Of a stretch of DNA of 64,000 bases, positions 43,406 to 52,233 are shown one piece after another. The first letter of the stretch is position 1, and the number at the start of each line of letters is the position of its first letter. The notes beneath the pieces are model-generated. The model was not told where the DNA came from. It worked only from the letters and a program-made list of their open reading frames with translations, and did no database searches. The DNA is from UBA4416 sp020846025 (GTDB taxonomy: Bacteria; Bacteroidota; Bacteroidia; B-17B0; Aurantibacillaceae), in assembly GCA_963169295.1 (NCBI GenBank), contig CAUJDD010000015.1, positions 1 to 64,000 on the forward strand, written 5' to 3'. A program made the translations under genes and the position numbers.

Positions 43406-44152
43406 TTAGTGTTGGGTTATTTGCTCACTTGTTTTGCCAAAACGGCGTTCTCTAGTTTGATAATTAATTATGGCTTCAAATAGATCTTCTTTTCTAAAGT
43501 CCGGCCAAAGTTTATCTGTAAAATAAAACTCGGCATAAGCTAGTTGCCACAATAAAAAGTTACTAATTCGTCTCTCGCCACTTGTCCGAATCATCAACTC
43601 TGGATCAGGAAATTTATTTGTACATAAATGTTGTTCTATTATCTTCTCTGTAATATCTTCTGGTTGCAAGACAGCAGCTTTTACCTTTGTTGCGATTTGT
43701 TGCATGGCATTTTGAATTTCCCATTTAGATGAATAACTCAAAGCAAGTATTAGGGTTAATCCTGTATTATTAGCTGTTTGCTCAATAGACTCGTTCAATT
43801 CATTTAAGCAGTTAGTTGGCAACGAATTTAAATTTCCAATTGCTTGTAATCGTACATTTTTTTTATTTAACTGTGGCGTTTCTGCACTTATAGTAGAAAT
43901 CAATAATTCCATTAAGGCCTCAACCTCTTCTTTCGGACGGTTCCAATTTTCGGTACTAAAAGCATACAAAGTCATATATTTTACACCAATCGTACCTGCC
44001 GCCTCTACTACTTCTCTTACTGAATTTACTCCTTCATAATGACCATATATACGATTTTCTCCATGTTGCTTAGCCCAACGTCCATTTCCATCCATTATAA
44101 TAGCGATGTGTTGGGGTATATTTTGGGTATTAATCTGATGTATTAAACTCAT
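43406..44152 (-). CDS. uppS: Isoprenyl transferase (undecaprenyl diphosphate synthase) UppS
   Basis: 248 residues. IAIIMDGNGRWAKQHG contains the catalytic D21 and the phosphate-binding loop; YMTLYAFSTENWNRPKEEV and the C-terminal ELMIRTSGERRISNFLLWQLAYAEF with TDKLWPDF are the other conserved blocks. It condenses isopentenyl diphosphates in the cis configuration to make the C55 carrier lipid used by MraY. First gene of the operon; it follows the terminator of the tRNA transcript. Confidence 0.97.
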   Translation of the reverse strand: MSLIHQINTQNIPQHIAIIMDGNGRWAKQHGENRIYGHYEGVNSVREVVEAAGTIGVKYMTLYAFSTENWNRPKEEVEALMELLISTISAETPQLNKKNVRLQAIGNLNSLPTNCLNELNESIEQTANNTGLTLILALSYSSKWEIQNAMQQIATKVKAAVLQPEDITEKIIEQHLCTNKFPDPELMIRTSGERRISNFLLWQLAYAEFYFTDKLWPDFRKEDLFEAIINYQTRERRFGKTSEQITQH

Positions 44153-44245
44153 AGTTTATAGAACGCCGAATTTACGCTTTTAGCCGAAATTAGACAAAAA
44201 ATTACCTATTTAAGTTATAAAAGGTGTTAATTTAAACCCGAATAA

Positions 44246-44278
44246 AAAAAGGCTACTTCTAAGAGAGATAGCCTTTTT
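44246..44278 (-). terminator. Intrinsic terminator after tRNA-Ala
   Basis: AAAAAGGCTA (44246-44255) pairs with TAGCCTTTTT (44269-44278) around a 13-nt loop. On the minus strand it directly follows the tRNA and is followed by T residues. Confidence 0.75.
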
Positions 44279-44285
44279 ATTTAAG

Positions 44286-44359
44286 TGGAGAATACCGGAT
44301 TCGAACCGGTCACCTCTTGCCTGCCAGGCAAGCGCTCTAGCCAAATGAGCTAATCCCCC
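44286..44359 (-). tRNA. tRNA-Ala (anticodon GGC)
   Basis: Read on the minus strand: 7-bp acceptor stem GGGGGAT/ATTCTCC with the G3:U70 pair that identifies alanine tRNAs, D-arm GCTC...GAGC, anticodon stem CTTGC/GCAAG with loop CTGGCAG (anticodon GGC at 44325-44323), T-arm ACCGG/CCGGT with loop TTCGAAT, discriminator A at 44286. CCA is not encoded. It lies 74 bp after infB on the same strand. Confidence 0.95.
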
Positions 44360-44433
44360 TTTATACCCAGTTTCATTAAATAAATTTATGAACTAAATGA
44401 TTTTGCGAATTTAAAAATTACAAATGTAATAAT

Positions 44434-47262
44434 CTATAATTTGGCTTTTACTTCTACCATTTCGTACCCTTCAATTATATCATCCACTTTAATATCATTA
44501 AAGCCATCTATGTTCAATCCACATTCGTAATTAGCAGCAACTTCTTTTACATCATCTTTAAAGCGTTTTAATGAGCCTAAAGCGCCTGTATGAATAACAA
44601 TTCCATCACGAATAACTCGCACTTTTGTATTACGCGTTACTTTTCCATCAAGCACATAACATCCAGCAATAGTACCTACTTTTGAGATATTAAACACCTC
44701 TCTAACTGCAATATTACATACTACTTTTTCTTCAAATTCAGGTGCCAACATGCCTTCCATAGCAGCTTTTACTTCGTTGATAGCATCATAGATAATAGAA
44801 TATAATCGAACATCAATTTCTTCTGTTTCTGCTAATTTACGAGCTGCTACTGATGGACGAACTTGGAAGCCAACAATAATAGCATTAGAGGCACTCGCCA
44901 ACATCACGTCTGTTTCGCTAATTGCACCTACCGATTTATGAATAATATTTACCTGTACTTTTTCGGTAGATAATTTTAATAACGAATCAGATAAAGCCTC
45001 AATAGAACCATCCACATCACCTTTTACAATAATGTTTAATTCTTTAAAATCACCAATTGCTAATCGACGACCAATTTCATCCAAAGTAATATGTTTTTGC
45101 GTACGAATACCTTGTTCTCGTTGTAATTGTAAACGTTTGTTTGCCAACTCTCGAGCTTCTCTTTCGTCAGACATTACATTAAACTTATCGCCTGCCGTAG
45201 GCGCACCATTTAAACCCAATAATTGAACAGGCATTGATGGACCAGCTTCTTTCACATGTTGTCCGTGTTCGTTTGTCATGGCTTTTACACGACCACTATA
45301 ACAACCAGCTACTAACACATCACCAATTCTTAATGTACCTTTTTGTACAATAATATCTGCCACATGCCCTCTACCCTTATCTAATTTAGCTTCAATAACT
45401 GAACCTAAAGCTTTTGCCTTTGGATTTGCTTTTAACTCTAGTATTTCGGATTCTAAAATAATTTTTTCGAGTAACAATTCGATATTAGTTCCTTTCTTAG
45501 CAGATATTTCTTGACATTGGTATTTTCCACCCCATTCTTCAACGAGTATATTCATGGCAGCTAATGTTTCACGAATTTTATCCGAATTAGCTCCTGGTTT
45601 ATCAATTTTATTAATAGCAATAATCATTGGTACACCCGCAGCTTGCGCATGGTTAATCGCTTCTTTAGTTTGAGGCATAACACTGTCATCAGCTGCAACC
45701 ACAATAATTACAATATCAGTAACTTTTGCACCTCGTGCACGCATAGCAGTAAATGCCTCGTGACCAGGAGTATCTAGAAATGTTATTGATTTTCCGTTCT
45801 CTAATTTCACATTATAACTACCAATGTGCTGCGTAATACCTCCAGCTTCACCTGCCGATACATTTGTTTTACGTATGTAATCTAATAATGAAGTTTTACC
45901 ATGATCGACGTGTCCCATAATTGTTACAATTGGAGGACGTTCTATCATATCATTTGGATCATCTACTTCCTCTTGCTCAGCAATCGATTCTTGAACATCA
46001 ACACTCACGAATTCCGTTTTATATCCAAACTCTTCGGCAACAATCGCCAAGGTTTCAGCATCTAATCGTTGATTAATAGATACAAATAACCCCAGACTCA
46101 TACAAGTAGAGATAATTTGAGTTACTGGAACATTCATCATTTGTGCTAACTGATTAGCAGACACAAATTCAGTAACTTTTAAAGTTTTTTTCTCAAGGTC
46201 GCTTAATTCTTGTTCCTCTGCCATTCTATCTCTTACATCATCACGTTTATCTCTACGATGTTTAGAGGCTTTAGATTTAGTACCCTTGCTACTTAAACGA
46301 GCTAAAGTTTCTTTTATCTGTGCTTGAATTTCTTCATCAGTAAGTGCAGGGCGCGATTCTCTAGTATGTTGCTTTTTTTGTCTTGGGTCGCCATATTTTT
46401 CTTTAGCTCTTTCTCTTGCTATTTGAGCTTGTTCAGAACCTACTTTCTTAATTTCCTCTTCACTCATTCCACCCTTACGAATTCTCTTACGTTTTTTCTT
46501 ATCTGCTTGAGAAGTTTGTTCATTAGGGTTCTTCTTTACCTCCTTATTAACGGGCAAATCTATTTTACCCATAATTTTTGGCCCTTCTAATTTCTGATAA
46601 ACAGTTTCAATAAATTCTTCTTTCTGTTCTTCTTCAACTAGTGGTTCAATTGCAGGAAGTGGTTCAGGAGTTACTTCTTCTTCCACCTCTATTTTTTTCT
46701 TTCTGCCTTTAGTGGTTTTAGCTTTGGTTTCTGTAGGCTCCTCTTTCTTCGATTTTTTATCAGGTTTAGTTTTAGTATTAATACTCGCTAAATCCACTTT
46801 ACCTAAAACTTTTGGTCCCGAAATTGAAACGCTTTCATCTTCTACTTTTACTGCTTTCTCCTTTTCTTTTATAGCTTCTTCCTCCTGAGCACGCTTTATT
46901 GCAAGTTGTTTTGCCTCTTCTAATCGTTTATTTTCGGCAGCTTTTAATGCAGCAGCTTCTAATAATTCTTTTTCTTTCTGTAACTCTAGTTCTTTTGCTT
47001 TAATGGCTTTAGTGTCTTCAATAACAATTGATTCTTTTTTAAGTCTATTTAAACTTAATCCCACACTTTGAGCCTCTTCCTTTGCAGATTTATCTCCCGA
47101 AAATTCTTTTGATAATAAATTGTATTCTTCTTCGCCAACTTTAGTATTGGGATTACTATCTATAGGGCGACCATTAGCAGCCAAGAACTCTACAATCTTT
47201 CCAATAGAAAGGTTAAATTCTTTTGCTACTTTACTTAATCGCATTTGTTTTACATCTGACAT
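44434..47262 (-). CDS. infB: Translation initiation factor IF-2
   Basis: 942 residues. Short N-terminal IF2-N module (MRLSKVAKEFNLSIGKIVEFL), a long charged Lys/Glu-rich linker (about 60-360), a second IF2-N-like module around 365-415, then the GTPase core with GHVDHGKT (450-457), LDTPGHEAF and NKIDKPG, and C-terminal domains ending in DIKVDDIIEGYEMVEVKAKL. It brings initiator tRNA to the small ribosomal subunit. Third gene of rimP-nusA-infB, 130 bp after nusA; that gap contains strong alternative hairpins. Confidence 0.97.
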   Translation of the reverse strand: MSDVKQMRLSKVAKEFNLSIGKIVEFLAANGRPIDSNPNTKVGEEEYNLLSKEFSGDKSAKEEAQSVGLSLNRLKKESIVIEDTKAIKAKELELQKEKELLEAAALKAAENKRLEEAKQLAIKRAQEEEAIKEKEKAVKVEDESVSISGPKVLGKVDLASINTKTKPDKKSKKEEPTETKAKTTKGRKKKIEVEEEVTPEPLPAIEPLVEEEQKEEFIETVYQKLEGPKIMGKIDLPVNKEVKKNPNEQTSQADKKKRKRIRKGGMSEEEIKKVGSEQAQIARERAKEKYGDPRQKKQHTRESRPALTDEEIQAQIKETLARLSSKGTKSKASKHRRDKRDDVRDRMAEEQELSDLEKKTLKVTEFVSANQLAQMMNVPVTQIISTCMSLGLFVSINQRLDAETLAIVAEEFGYKTEFVSVDVQESIAEQEEVDDPNDMIERPPIVTIMGHVDHGKTSLLDYIRKTNVSAGEAGGITQHIGSYNVKLENGKSITFLDTPGHEAFTAMRARGAKVTDIVIIVVAADDSVMPQTKEAINHAQAAGVPMIIAINKIDKPGANSDKIRETLAAMNILVEEWGGKYQCQEISAKKGTNIELLLEKIILESEILELKANPKAKALGSVIEAKLDKGRGHVADIIVQKGTLRIGDVLVAGCYSGRVKAMTNEHGQHVKEAGPSMPVQLLGLNGAPTAGDKFNVMSDEREARELANKRLQLQREQGIRTQKHITLDEIGRRLAIGDFKELNIIVKGDVDGSIEALSDSLLKLSTEKVQVNIIHKSVGAISETDVMLASASNAIIVGFQVRPSVAARKLAETEEIDVRLYSIIYDAINEVKAAMEGMLAPEFEEKVVCNIAVREVFNISKVGTIAGCYVLDGKVTRNTKVRVIRDGIVIHTGALGSLKRFKDDVKEVAANYECGLNIDGFNDIKVDDIIEGYEMVEVKAKL

Positions 47263-47305
47263 ATCTATTTTTCCTCTCGTCTTTTTAATTCCGGGTTATT
47301 GAATT

Positions 47306-47382
47306 AGTTGTTGGTTGTTTTTTTAGTACTCTTATGAATTAATCTGTTTGAGTTACCAACAACTCATTCTCAAAACAGGTTA
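47306..47382 (-). promoter_or_regulatory. Mutually exclusive hairpins in the nusA-infB gap
   Basis: On the minus strand TGAGTT-GTTGGT-AACTCA can form a local hairpin extended by CTGTTT/AAACAG. The overlapping AGTTGTTGGT (47355-47364) can instead pair perfectly with ACCAACAACT (47306-47315), 39 nt further on. Both cannot form together. The gap ends in a purine-rich AGAGG stretch just before the infB ATG. Possible control of infB expression; no ligand known. Confidence 0.4.
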
Positions 47383-47392
47383 ATGAATTTAT

Positions 47393-48655
47393 TTATTCTT
47401 CGAATTCAGATTGTAAGATTTGTTTAACATCTTCAATTACATCTTCACTTAAGCCAGTACGACGTACTAAGTCTGAATTTTCAATTTCTAGAACAGCTTT
47501 TGCAGTATCACAACCTATAGCTTGAAGTTTTTGAATAACATCCTCTTCAATTTCATCATTAAATTCAATTAAGTCCACATCATCAATATCTACATCGCTT
47601 TCTTCGCTATCACGATAGACATCAATTTCATAACCACTTAATTTACCAGCTAATTTAATATTGTAACCTCCTTTTCCAATAGCTAATGAAATTTGATCTG
47701 GTTTTAAAAACACCTCAGCACGTTTAGTTTCTTCATCTAATTTCACAGAAGTAACTTTAGCAGGGCTTAATGCACGTTGAATTAATAACTGAGGATTTGT
47801 TGTATAGTTTATAACATCAATATTTTCATTTTTTAATTCGCGAACAATACCATGAATACGAGAACCTTTCATGCCCACACAAGCTCCTACCGGGTCAATT
47901 CTATCATCATAAGACTCTACCGCTACTTTTGCTCTTTCACCTGGTTCACGAACAATTTTCTTAATGGTGATTAATCCATCAAATACTTCAGGAACTTCCA
48001 TTTCAAATAATCTTTCAAGGAATGAAGGAGCTGTACGTGAAACAATTACTGAAGGGGTTCCATTTTTCATTTCTACTTTATATACAACCGCCTTTACTGA
48101 ATCACCCTTCTTAAAGAAATCAGAAGGGATTTGTTCTGTTTTTGGTAATAATAGTTCATTGCCTTCGTCATCCACTAACATAATTTCTTTTTTCCAAACC
48201 TGGTAAACTTCAGCATTAATAATATCCCCAACACGTTCTTTATATTTATTATAAATTCCTGTTTTCTCTAATTCAAGAATTTTTTGAACTAAATTTTGAC
48301 GAACAGCTAATACATTACGTCTGCCTATCTCTTCAAGATTAACTAACTCTGTAACCTCTTCACCAATTTCAAAATCAGGCTCAATTTTTTGAGCATCAGT
48401 TAAGCTAATATGTTTGTTTGGATCATAATCAAATGAATCTTCAGCAAACTCATCATCAACTATCTTTCTGTTTTTATAGATTTCAATATCTCCTTTATCA
48501 GGATTTACAATAATATCAAAGTTTTTATCTGTACCATATTTTTTAATTAACATCGTACGAAATACATCTTCGATGATACTCATTAAGGTTGCGCGATCAA
48601 TGTTTTTATCTTCCTTAAATAATGAGAATGACTCTATTAAATTTACACTTTCCAT
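47393..48655 (-). CDS. nusA: Transcription termination/antitermination protein NusA
   Basis: 420 residues. N-terminal domain (LIESFSLFKEDKNIDRATLM), S1 domain (about 135-200, GDIINAEVYQVWKKEIML), KH1 and KH2 with GACVGMKGSRIHGIVREL and the FLKPDQISLAIGKGGYNIKLA motif, and a C-terminal helix-hairpin-helix segment (IQKLQAIGCDTAKAVLE). It binds RNA polymerase and modulates pausing and termination. It lacks the C-terminal acidic repeats of E. coli NusA (495 residues), as is normal outside gammaproteobacteria. 13 bp after rimP. A terminator hairpin in the operon leader may be its own target. Confidence 0.96.
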   Translation of the reverse strand: MESVNLIESFSLFKEDKNIDRATLMSIIEDVFRTMLIKKYGTDKNFDIIVNPDKGDIEIYKNRKIVDDEFAEDSFDYDPNKHISLTDAQKIEPDFEIGEEVTELVNLEEIGRRNVLAVRQNLVQKILELEKTGIYNKYKERVGDIINAEVYQVWKKEIMLVDDEGNELLLPKTEQIPSDFFKKGDSVKAVVYKVEMKNGTPSVIVSRTAPSFLERLFEMEVPEVFDGLITIKKIVREPGERAKVAVESYDDRIDPVGACVGMKGSRIHGIVRELKNENIDVINYTTNPQLLIQRALSPAKVTSVKLDEETKRAEVFLKPDQISLAIGKGGYNIKLAGKLSGYEIDVYRDSEESDVDIDDVDLIEFNDEIEEDVIQKLQAIGCDTAKAVLEIENSDLVRRTGLSEDVIEDVKQILQSEFEE

Positions 48656-48668
48656 TGCTTTGTTGTTT

Positions 48669-49133
48669 TTAAAATGGTAAAACTGATTTTGTTTCTTTTA
48701 CTTGATTATATGTTAAGTTGATTTTTTCAATTACGGTATGATTACCTTTCCCAATTGGTTTTTTCTCACGTCTTGTTTCTTCTATTTCAAAACCAATATC
48801 ATCTGCTTTTAATAAGATGCCTTCAAATTTTTTACCCTCAAGGGTTTGTGTTTTCACTTTAGTGCCAACATATTTTTTATATTGTTGCAACACTTTAAAA
48901 GGTTGTGTAGCACCTGGTGAAGACACTGATAATTCAAAATCTTCTTTCTCTCTATCCAAATTTCCTTCTATATGACGACTTAAAGCTACACAATCTGATA
49001 TAACAACATGAGTAGGCGAATCTATATATACTTCTATTACATTACCAGGTAATATTTTAACATCTACTAAAAACTTTTCGGTATTTAGCAAATGCTCCTC
49101 TATGAGTTGTAATATTTTTTCTTTTTTAATCAT
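48669..49133 (-). CDS. rimP: Ribosome maturation factor RimP
   Basis: 154 residues. N-terminal domain with LIEEHLLNTEKFLVDVKILPGNVIEVYIDS, CVALSRHIEGNLDREKEDFELSVSSPG in the middle (the SSPG motif ending the first domain) and the C-terminal Sm-like fold (KKYVGTKVKTQTLEGKKFEG). It helps mature the 30S subunit. First gene of rimP-nusA-infB. A strong promoter and a terminator-like hairpin lie in its 64-nt leader. Confidence 0.93.
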   Translation of the reverse strand: MIKKEKILQLIEEHLLNTEKFLVDVKILPGNVIEVYIDSPTHVVISDCVALSRHIEGNLDREKEDFELSVSSPGATQPFKVLQQYKKYVGTKVKTQTLEGKKFEGILLKADDIGFEIEETRREKKPIGKGNHTVIEKINLTYNQVKETKSVLPF

Positions 49134-49140
49134 CTAAAAA

Positions 49141-49175
49141 AAATTAAAAAATAAAAAAGGGACTTTATCGTCCCT
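49141..49175 (-). terminator. Terminator-like hairpin (attenuator candidate) in the rimP leader
   Basis: On the minus strand AGGGAC-GATAAA-GTCCCT (a perfect 6-bp stem with 6-nt loop, 49175-49158) is followed at once by TTTTTTATTTTTTAATTT. It lies between the promoter at 49203-49234 and the rimP ATG at 49133. No minus-strand gene lies upstream for it to terminate, so it should act on the rimP transcript itself. Confidence 0.7.
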
Positions 49176-49202
49176 CAATCTTTTCATCTATTTTTTCGGA
49201 TA

Positions 49203-49234
49203 CAAATGTACTTAAATATTTATTAATTACCAAA
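49203..49234 (-). promoter_or_regulatory. Promoter of rimP-nusA-infB
   Basis: On the minus strand TTTG (49234-49231), 20 bp, then TACATTTG (49210-49203): a perfect match to TTTG / TAnnTTTG. Transcription should start near 49197, giving a leader of about 64 nt. Confidence 0.75.
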
Positions 49235-49363
49235 TAAACTTTGCTTGTAACACTATTTTTTTTGTCTTAAATTTAACTAAGCAATCCCCTAAAAGAGTAT
49301 TTAAACCCTAAATTTTGGACAAAACTACACCATTACCAATGTTTAACCTTAAAACTCAATATT

Positions 49364-49651
49364 ATGAAATCAATCAAAAAAAATTCAGCAAAAGGGGTAC
49401 TTTTAAACGTATTATTTGTTTTTCTTACCTCAAGTGTTTGGGCACAAGAAAGTGTAACTAAACAAATTGGCACTGTAGCAAAGGATAATATTGCTAGCTT
49501 TTACATTATAGGCGGCGTTATTGTTTTTGGAGTATTTGCCTATGTTATTTACAATAAAGCCTTAAGAAAAGATGATGATTCACAGACTCATCCATTCATG
49601 AAACACAGTCATCCTCGACATCACCGTCGAGTTATTAGAAAATCAGCCTAA
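49364..49651 (+). CDS. Small membrane protein with His/Arg-rich C-terminal tail
   Basis: 95 residues. Signal peptide GVLLNVLFVFLTSSVWAQ, a short exposed segment, a membrane span (about 46-65, FYIIGGVIVFGVFAYVIYNK) and a basic, histidine-rich cytoplasmic tail (HPFMKHSHPRHHRRVIRKSA). I do not recognise a family. Own transcript by context: divergent from rimP and followed by a long terminator. The His-rich tail could bind a metal or nucleic acid, but nothing in the sequence proves it. Confidence 0.65.
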   Translation: MKSIKKNSAKGVLLNVLFVFLTSSVWAQESVTKQIGTVAKDNIASFYIIGGVIVFGVFAYVIYNKALRKDDDSQTHPFMKHSHPRHHRRVIRKSA

Positions 49652-49686
49652 TCACCTGATTGTTTTATCTACGGATTGAACTTAAT

Positions 49687-49745
49687 AAAAGACATTTTTG
49701 TTAAATAATTGGATTTCAATTATTTAACAAGTGTCTTTTTTTTTT
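49687..49745 (+). terminator. Long intrinsic terminator before acpP
   Basis: AAAAGACA...TTAAATAATTG (49687-49710) pairs with CAATTATTTAACAAGTGTCTTTT around a 5-nt loop with a small bulge, followed by a T run. The T run carries the TTTG of the acpP promoter. Confidence 0.8.
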
Positions 49746-49772
49746 GTTTTTTGTAGCATTACATTATCTTTG
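49743..49772 (+). promoter_or_regulatory. Promoter of acpP-fabF-rnc
   Basis: TTTG (49743-49746), 18 bp, TATCTTTG (49765-49772): a perfect match to the Bacteroidota consensus. The acpP ATG follows 26 bp downstream. Confidence 0.7.
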
Positions 49773-49798
49773 TGGCGAATTTTTAAAACTAAAACACA

Positions 49799-50038
49799 AT
49801 GTCAGACATTTCATCAAAAGTAAAATCTATTATTGTAGATAAATTAGGTGTAGAAGAAAAAGAAGTAACTCCAACTGCTAGCTTTACTAACGACTTAGGG
49901 GCAGATTCATTAGATACAGTGGAGTTAATTATGGAATTTGAAAAAGAATTCAATATTGCAATTCCAGACGATCAAGCTGAAAAAATTGCTACTGTAGGCG
50001 ACGCTATCGCTTATATTGAGGCAAACGCTAAAAACTAA
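49799..50038 (+). CDS. acpP: Acyl carrier protein
   Basis: 79 residues, acidic, with LGADSLDTVELIMEFEKEF containing the phosphopantetheine-bearing S37. It carries the growing acyl chain in fatty acid synthesis, and donates acyl chains for lipid A and phospholipids. First gene of acpP-fabF-rnc, the common Bacteroidota order, behind a strong promoter. Confidence 0.98.
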   Translation: MSDISSKVKSIIVDKLGVEEKEVTPTASFTNDLGADSLDTVELIMEFEKEFNIAIPDDQAEKIATVGDAIAYIEANAKN

Positions 50039-50066
50039 ACAACTTTTTAACTTAAAAATTTTCTGT

Positions 50067-51320
50067 ATGCAATTTAAGCGCGTAGTAGTTACGGGACTTG
50101 GTGCTGTTACACCTTTGGGCAATAATGTAAATGATTATTGGACAAATCTGATTAATGGCGTAAGTGGTGCCGCACCTATTACGCGTTTTGATGCATCTAA
50201 ATTTAAAACTCGTTTTGCTTGCGAAGTAAAGGGTTTTAAATTAGAAGAATATTTTGACAGAAAAGAAGCCCAACGCTTAGATGCTTTTTCGCATTACGGA
50301 ATAGCAGCTTCTGTACAAGCAGTAAAAGATGCGGGGTTAGATGCTGAAAACCTAGATAAAAATGAAATAGGAGTCATTTGGGGTTCAGGAATTGGAGGAC
50401 TGGATACTTTTCAAACTGAAACCTTTAACTTTGCTAAAGGCGACGGAAATCCCCGTTTCAATCCATTCTTTATTCCAAAAATGATAGCAGATATTTGCTC
50501 TGGACATATCTCTATTCGATTTGGTTTTAGAGGTCCAAATTTCACTACCGTTTCAGCTTGTGCATCTTCTACAACAGCTTTAATTGATGCATTTACATAT
50601 ATTCGATTAGGAAGAGCAAATGCTATTGTAGCTGGTGGTTCCGAAGCTGCGATCAATGAAAGTGGCATTGGTGGATTTAACGCATGTCAGGCAATGAGTA
50701 CACGAAATGACAGCATGACTACAGCCTCTCGTCCTTATGATAAAGAACGTGATGGTTTTGTATTAGGAGAAGGTGGTGCTTGTTTAATCTTAGAAGAACT
50801 AGAACATGCCAAAGCTCGTGGTGCAAAAATTTATGCTGAAATTATAGGTGGAGGTATGAGTGGCGATGCTTACCACATTACAGCTCCACATCCAGAAGGA
50901 TTAGGTGCTACATTAGTTATGGAACGTGCCATTAAAGATGCTAATATTTCTCCTAACGAAGTTGATTATATAAATACACACGGTACTAGTACTCCACTTG
51001 GTGATGGCGCAGAACTTAAAGCGATCATCAATGTATTTGGAGAACAAGCTTATAAAATGAATATTAGCTCAACAAAATCTATGACTGGACACTTACTTGG
51101 TGCAGCAGGTGCTGTTGAAGCTATTGCAACTGTTTTAGCGGTTCAAAATGATGTTGTCCCACCAACCATCAATCATGTAACCGTAGATCCTGAAATTGAC
51201 CCAAAATTAAACTTAACTTTCAATAAAGCTCAAAAACGCCCTATTCGAGTAGCTCTTAGCAACACATTCGGGTTTGGTGGTCATAATGCAGCTATTGTAG
51301 TTAAAAAGTACAACGCTTAG
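50067..51320 (+). CDS. fabF: 3-oxoacyl-[acyl-carrier-protein] synthase II FabF
   Basis: 417 residues from the ATG at 50067 (MQFKRVVVTGLGAVTPLG); the in-frame extension to a TTG at 50016 would overlap acpP and is not family-like. The Cys-His-His catalytic set is visible: C165 in VSACASSTTAL, the histidine of NTHGTSTPLGD and that of STKSMTGHLLGAAGA. The C-terminal GFGGHNAAIVV is typical. It elongates acyl-ACP by two carbons. Confidence 0.97.
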   Translation: MQFKRVVVTGLGAVTPLGNNVNDYWTNLINGVSGAAPITRFDASKFKTRFACEVKGFKLEEYFDRKEAQRLDAFSHYGIAASVQAVKDAGLDAENLDKNEIGVIWGSGIGGLDTFQTETFNFAKGDGNPRFNPFFIPKMIADICSGHISIRFGFRGPNFTTVSACASSTTALIDAFTYIRLGRANAIVAGGSEAAINESGIGGFNACQAMSTRNDSMTTASRPYDKERDGFVLGEGGACLILEELEHAKARGAKIYAEIIGGGMSGDAYHITAPHPEGLGATLVMERAIKDANISPNEVDYINTHGTSTPLGDGAELKAIINVFGEQAYKMNISSTKSMTGHLLGAAGAVEAIATVLAVQNDVVPPTINHVTVDPEIDPKLNLTFNKAQKRPIRVALSNTFGFGGHNAAIVVKKYNA

Positions 51321-51330
51321 TTTTATTGTT

Positions 51331-52050
51331 TTGATAAAGATTTTATCAGCCTTAAAACCACTTCCCAAAAACGATAAAGCCTTTAGGCAAAAGCTAAAAA
51401 ACATTTTAGGCTTTTACCCATCAAATTTAGCTTTGTATTATCAAGCCTTTAGACATAGTAGCACAAACGTTAGTGAATTTAAACAAAGTAATGAACGTTT
51501 AGAATTTTTAGGTGATGCTGTGCTTGGTATGGTAGTAGCCGAATATTTATTTAAACTATATCCTAAAGAAAATGAAGGTTTTTTAACTCAAATAAGAAGT
51601 AGAATCGTAAATGGGCAAAACTTACAAATGTTATCAAAAAAATTTGGATTTGACACCTTACTTACATCTAAACTAACTCAAAAAGATAGAATCAACTCTT
51701 CTGCTTATGGTGATGCTTTCGAGGCATTTATTGGTGCCCTATATTTAGATAAAGGATTTGATGTTACAAAAAATTTTATCTTAAATAAAATCATTAAACT
51801 TCATTTAGATATGAATACTGTGTTGCAGAATAATACAGATTATAAATCTCAATTGCAGATTCTAATGCAAAAGCAAAAAAACACATTTGAATACAAACTG
51901 CTGAATGAATATAAAACCGAGAAAGGTAAATTATACCATGTCCAACTAATTATTGAGAATGTTCCTATTGTTGAGTTTGAACATAGTTCTAAAAAAGTAG
52001 CCGAGCAAAAAGTTGCTCAATTAGCTTTAGAGATATTATCTAAAGACTAA
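51331..52050 (+). CDS. rnc: Ribonuclease III
   Basis: 239 residues, starting with TTG at 51331, 10 bp after fabF; no ATG exists before the catalytic region. The RNase III signature NERLEFLGDAVLGMVVAEYLF and the second acidic cluster SSAYGDAFEAFIGALYLDKGF are intact, so it should cut double-stranded RNA. The C-terminal double-stranded RNA-binding domain (about 170-239, DYKSQLQILMQ to AEQKVAQLALEIL) is complete. It processes rRNA precursors. Third gene of acpP-fabF-rnc. Confidence 0.95.
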   Translation: MIKILSALKPLPKNDKAFRQKLKNILGFYPSNLALYYQAFRHSSTNVSEFKQSNERLEFLGDAVLGMVVAEYLFKLYPKENEGFLTQIRSRIVNGQNLQMLSKKFGFDTLLTSKLTQKDRINSSAYGDAFEAFIGALYLDKGFDVTKNFILNKIIKLHLDMNTVLQNNTDYKSQLQILMQKQKNTFEYKLLNEYKTEKGKLYHVQLIIENVPIVEFEHSSKKVAEQKVAQLALEILSKD

Positions 52051-52233
52051 ACTATATGCAATATTCTTCATATTCCTTAACACAAAACAAATAGTAGAAG
52101 ATTTATTCTTCATAAACACTTGTTTTTCCAAAGACAAGTAAAGAAAGTAAGTGGCCACAAAGCCTGTATAAAGGAATTTTCAATGACACTATGGCTGCTG
52201 ACACGAATGAGTTTTTATAAAATCAATTAGCAA

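Noticed and set aside
52051..52233. Possible gene remnant after rnc (an open stretch reading about KWPQSLYKGIFNDT)
   Set aside because: Only about 34 codons without a start, and no family I can name; treated as the non-coding tail before the terminator.
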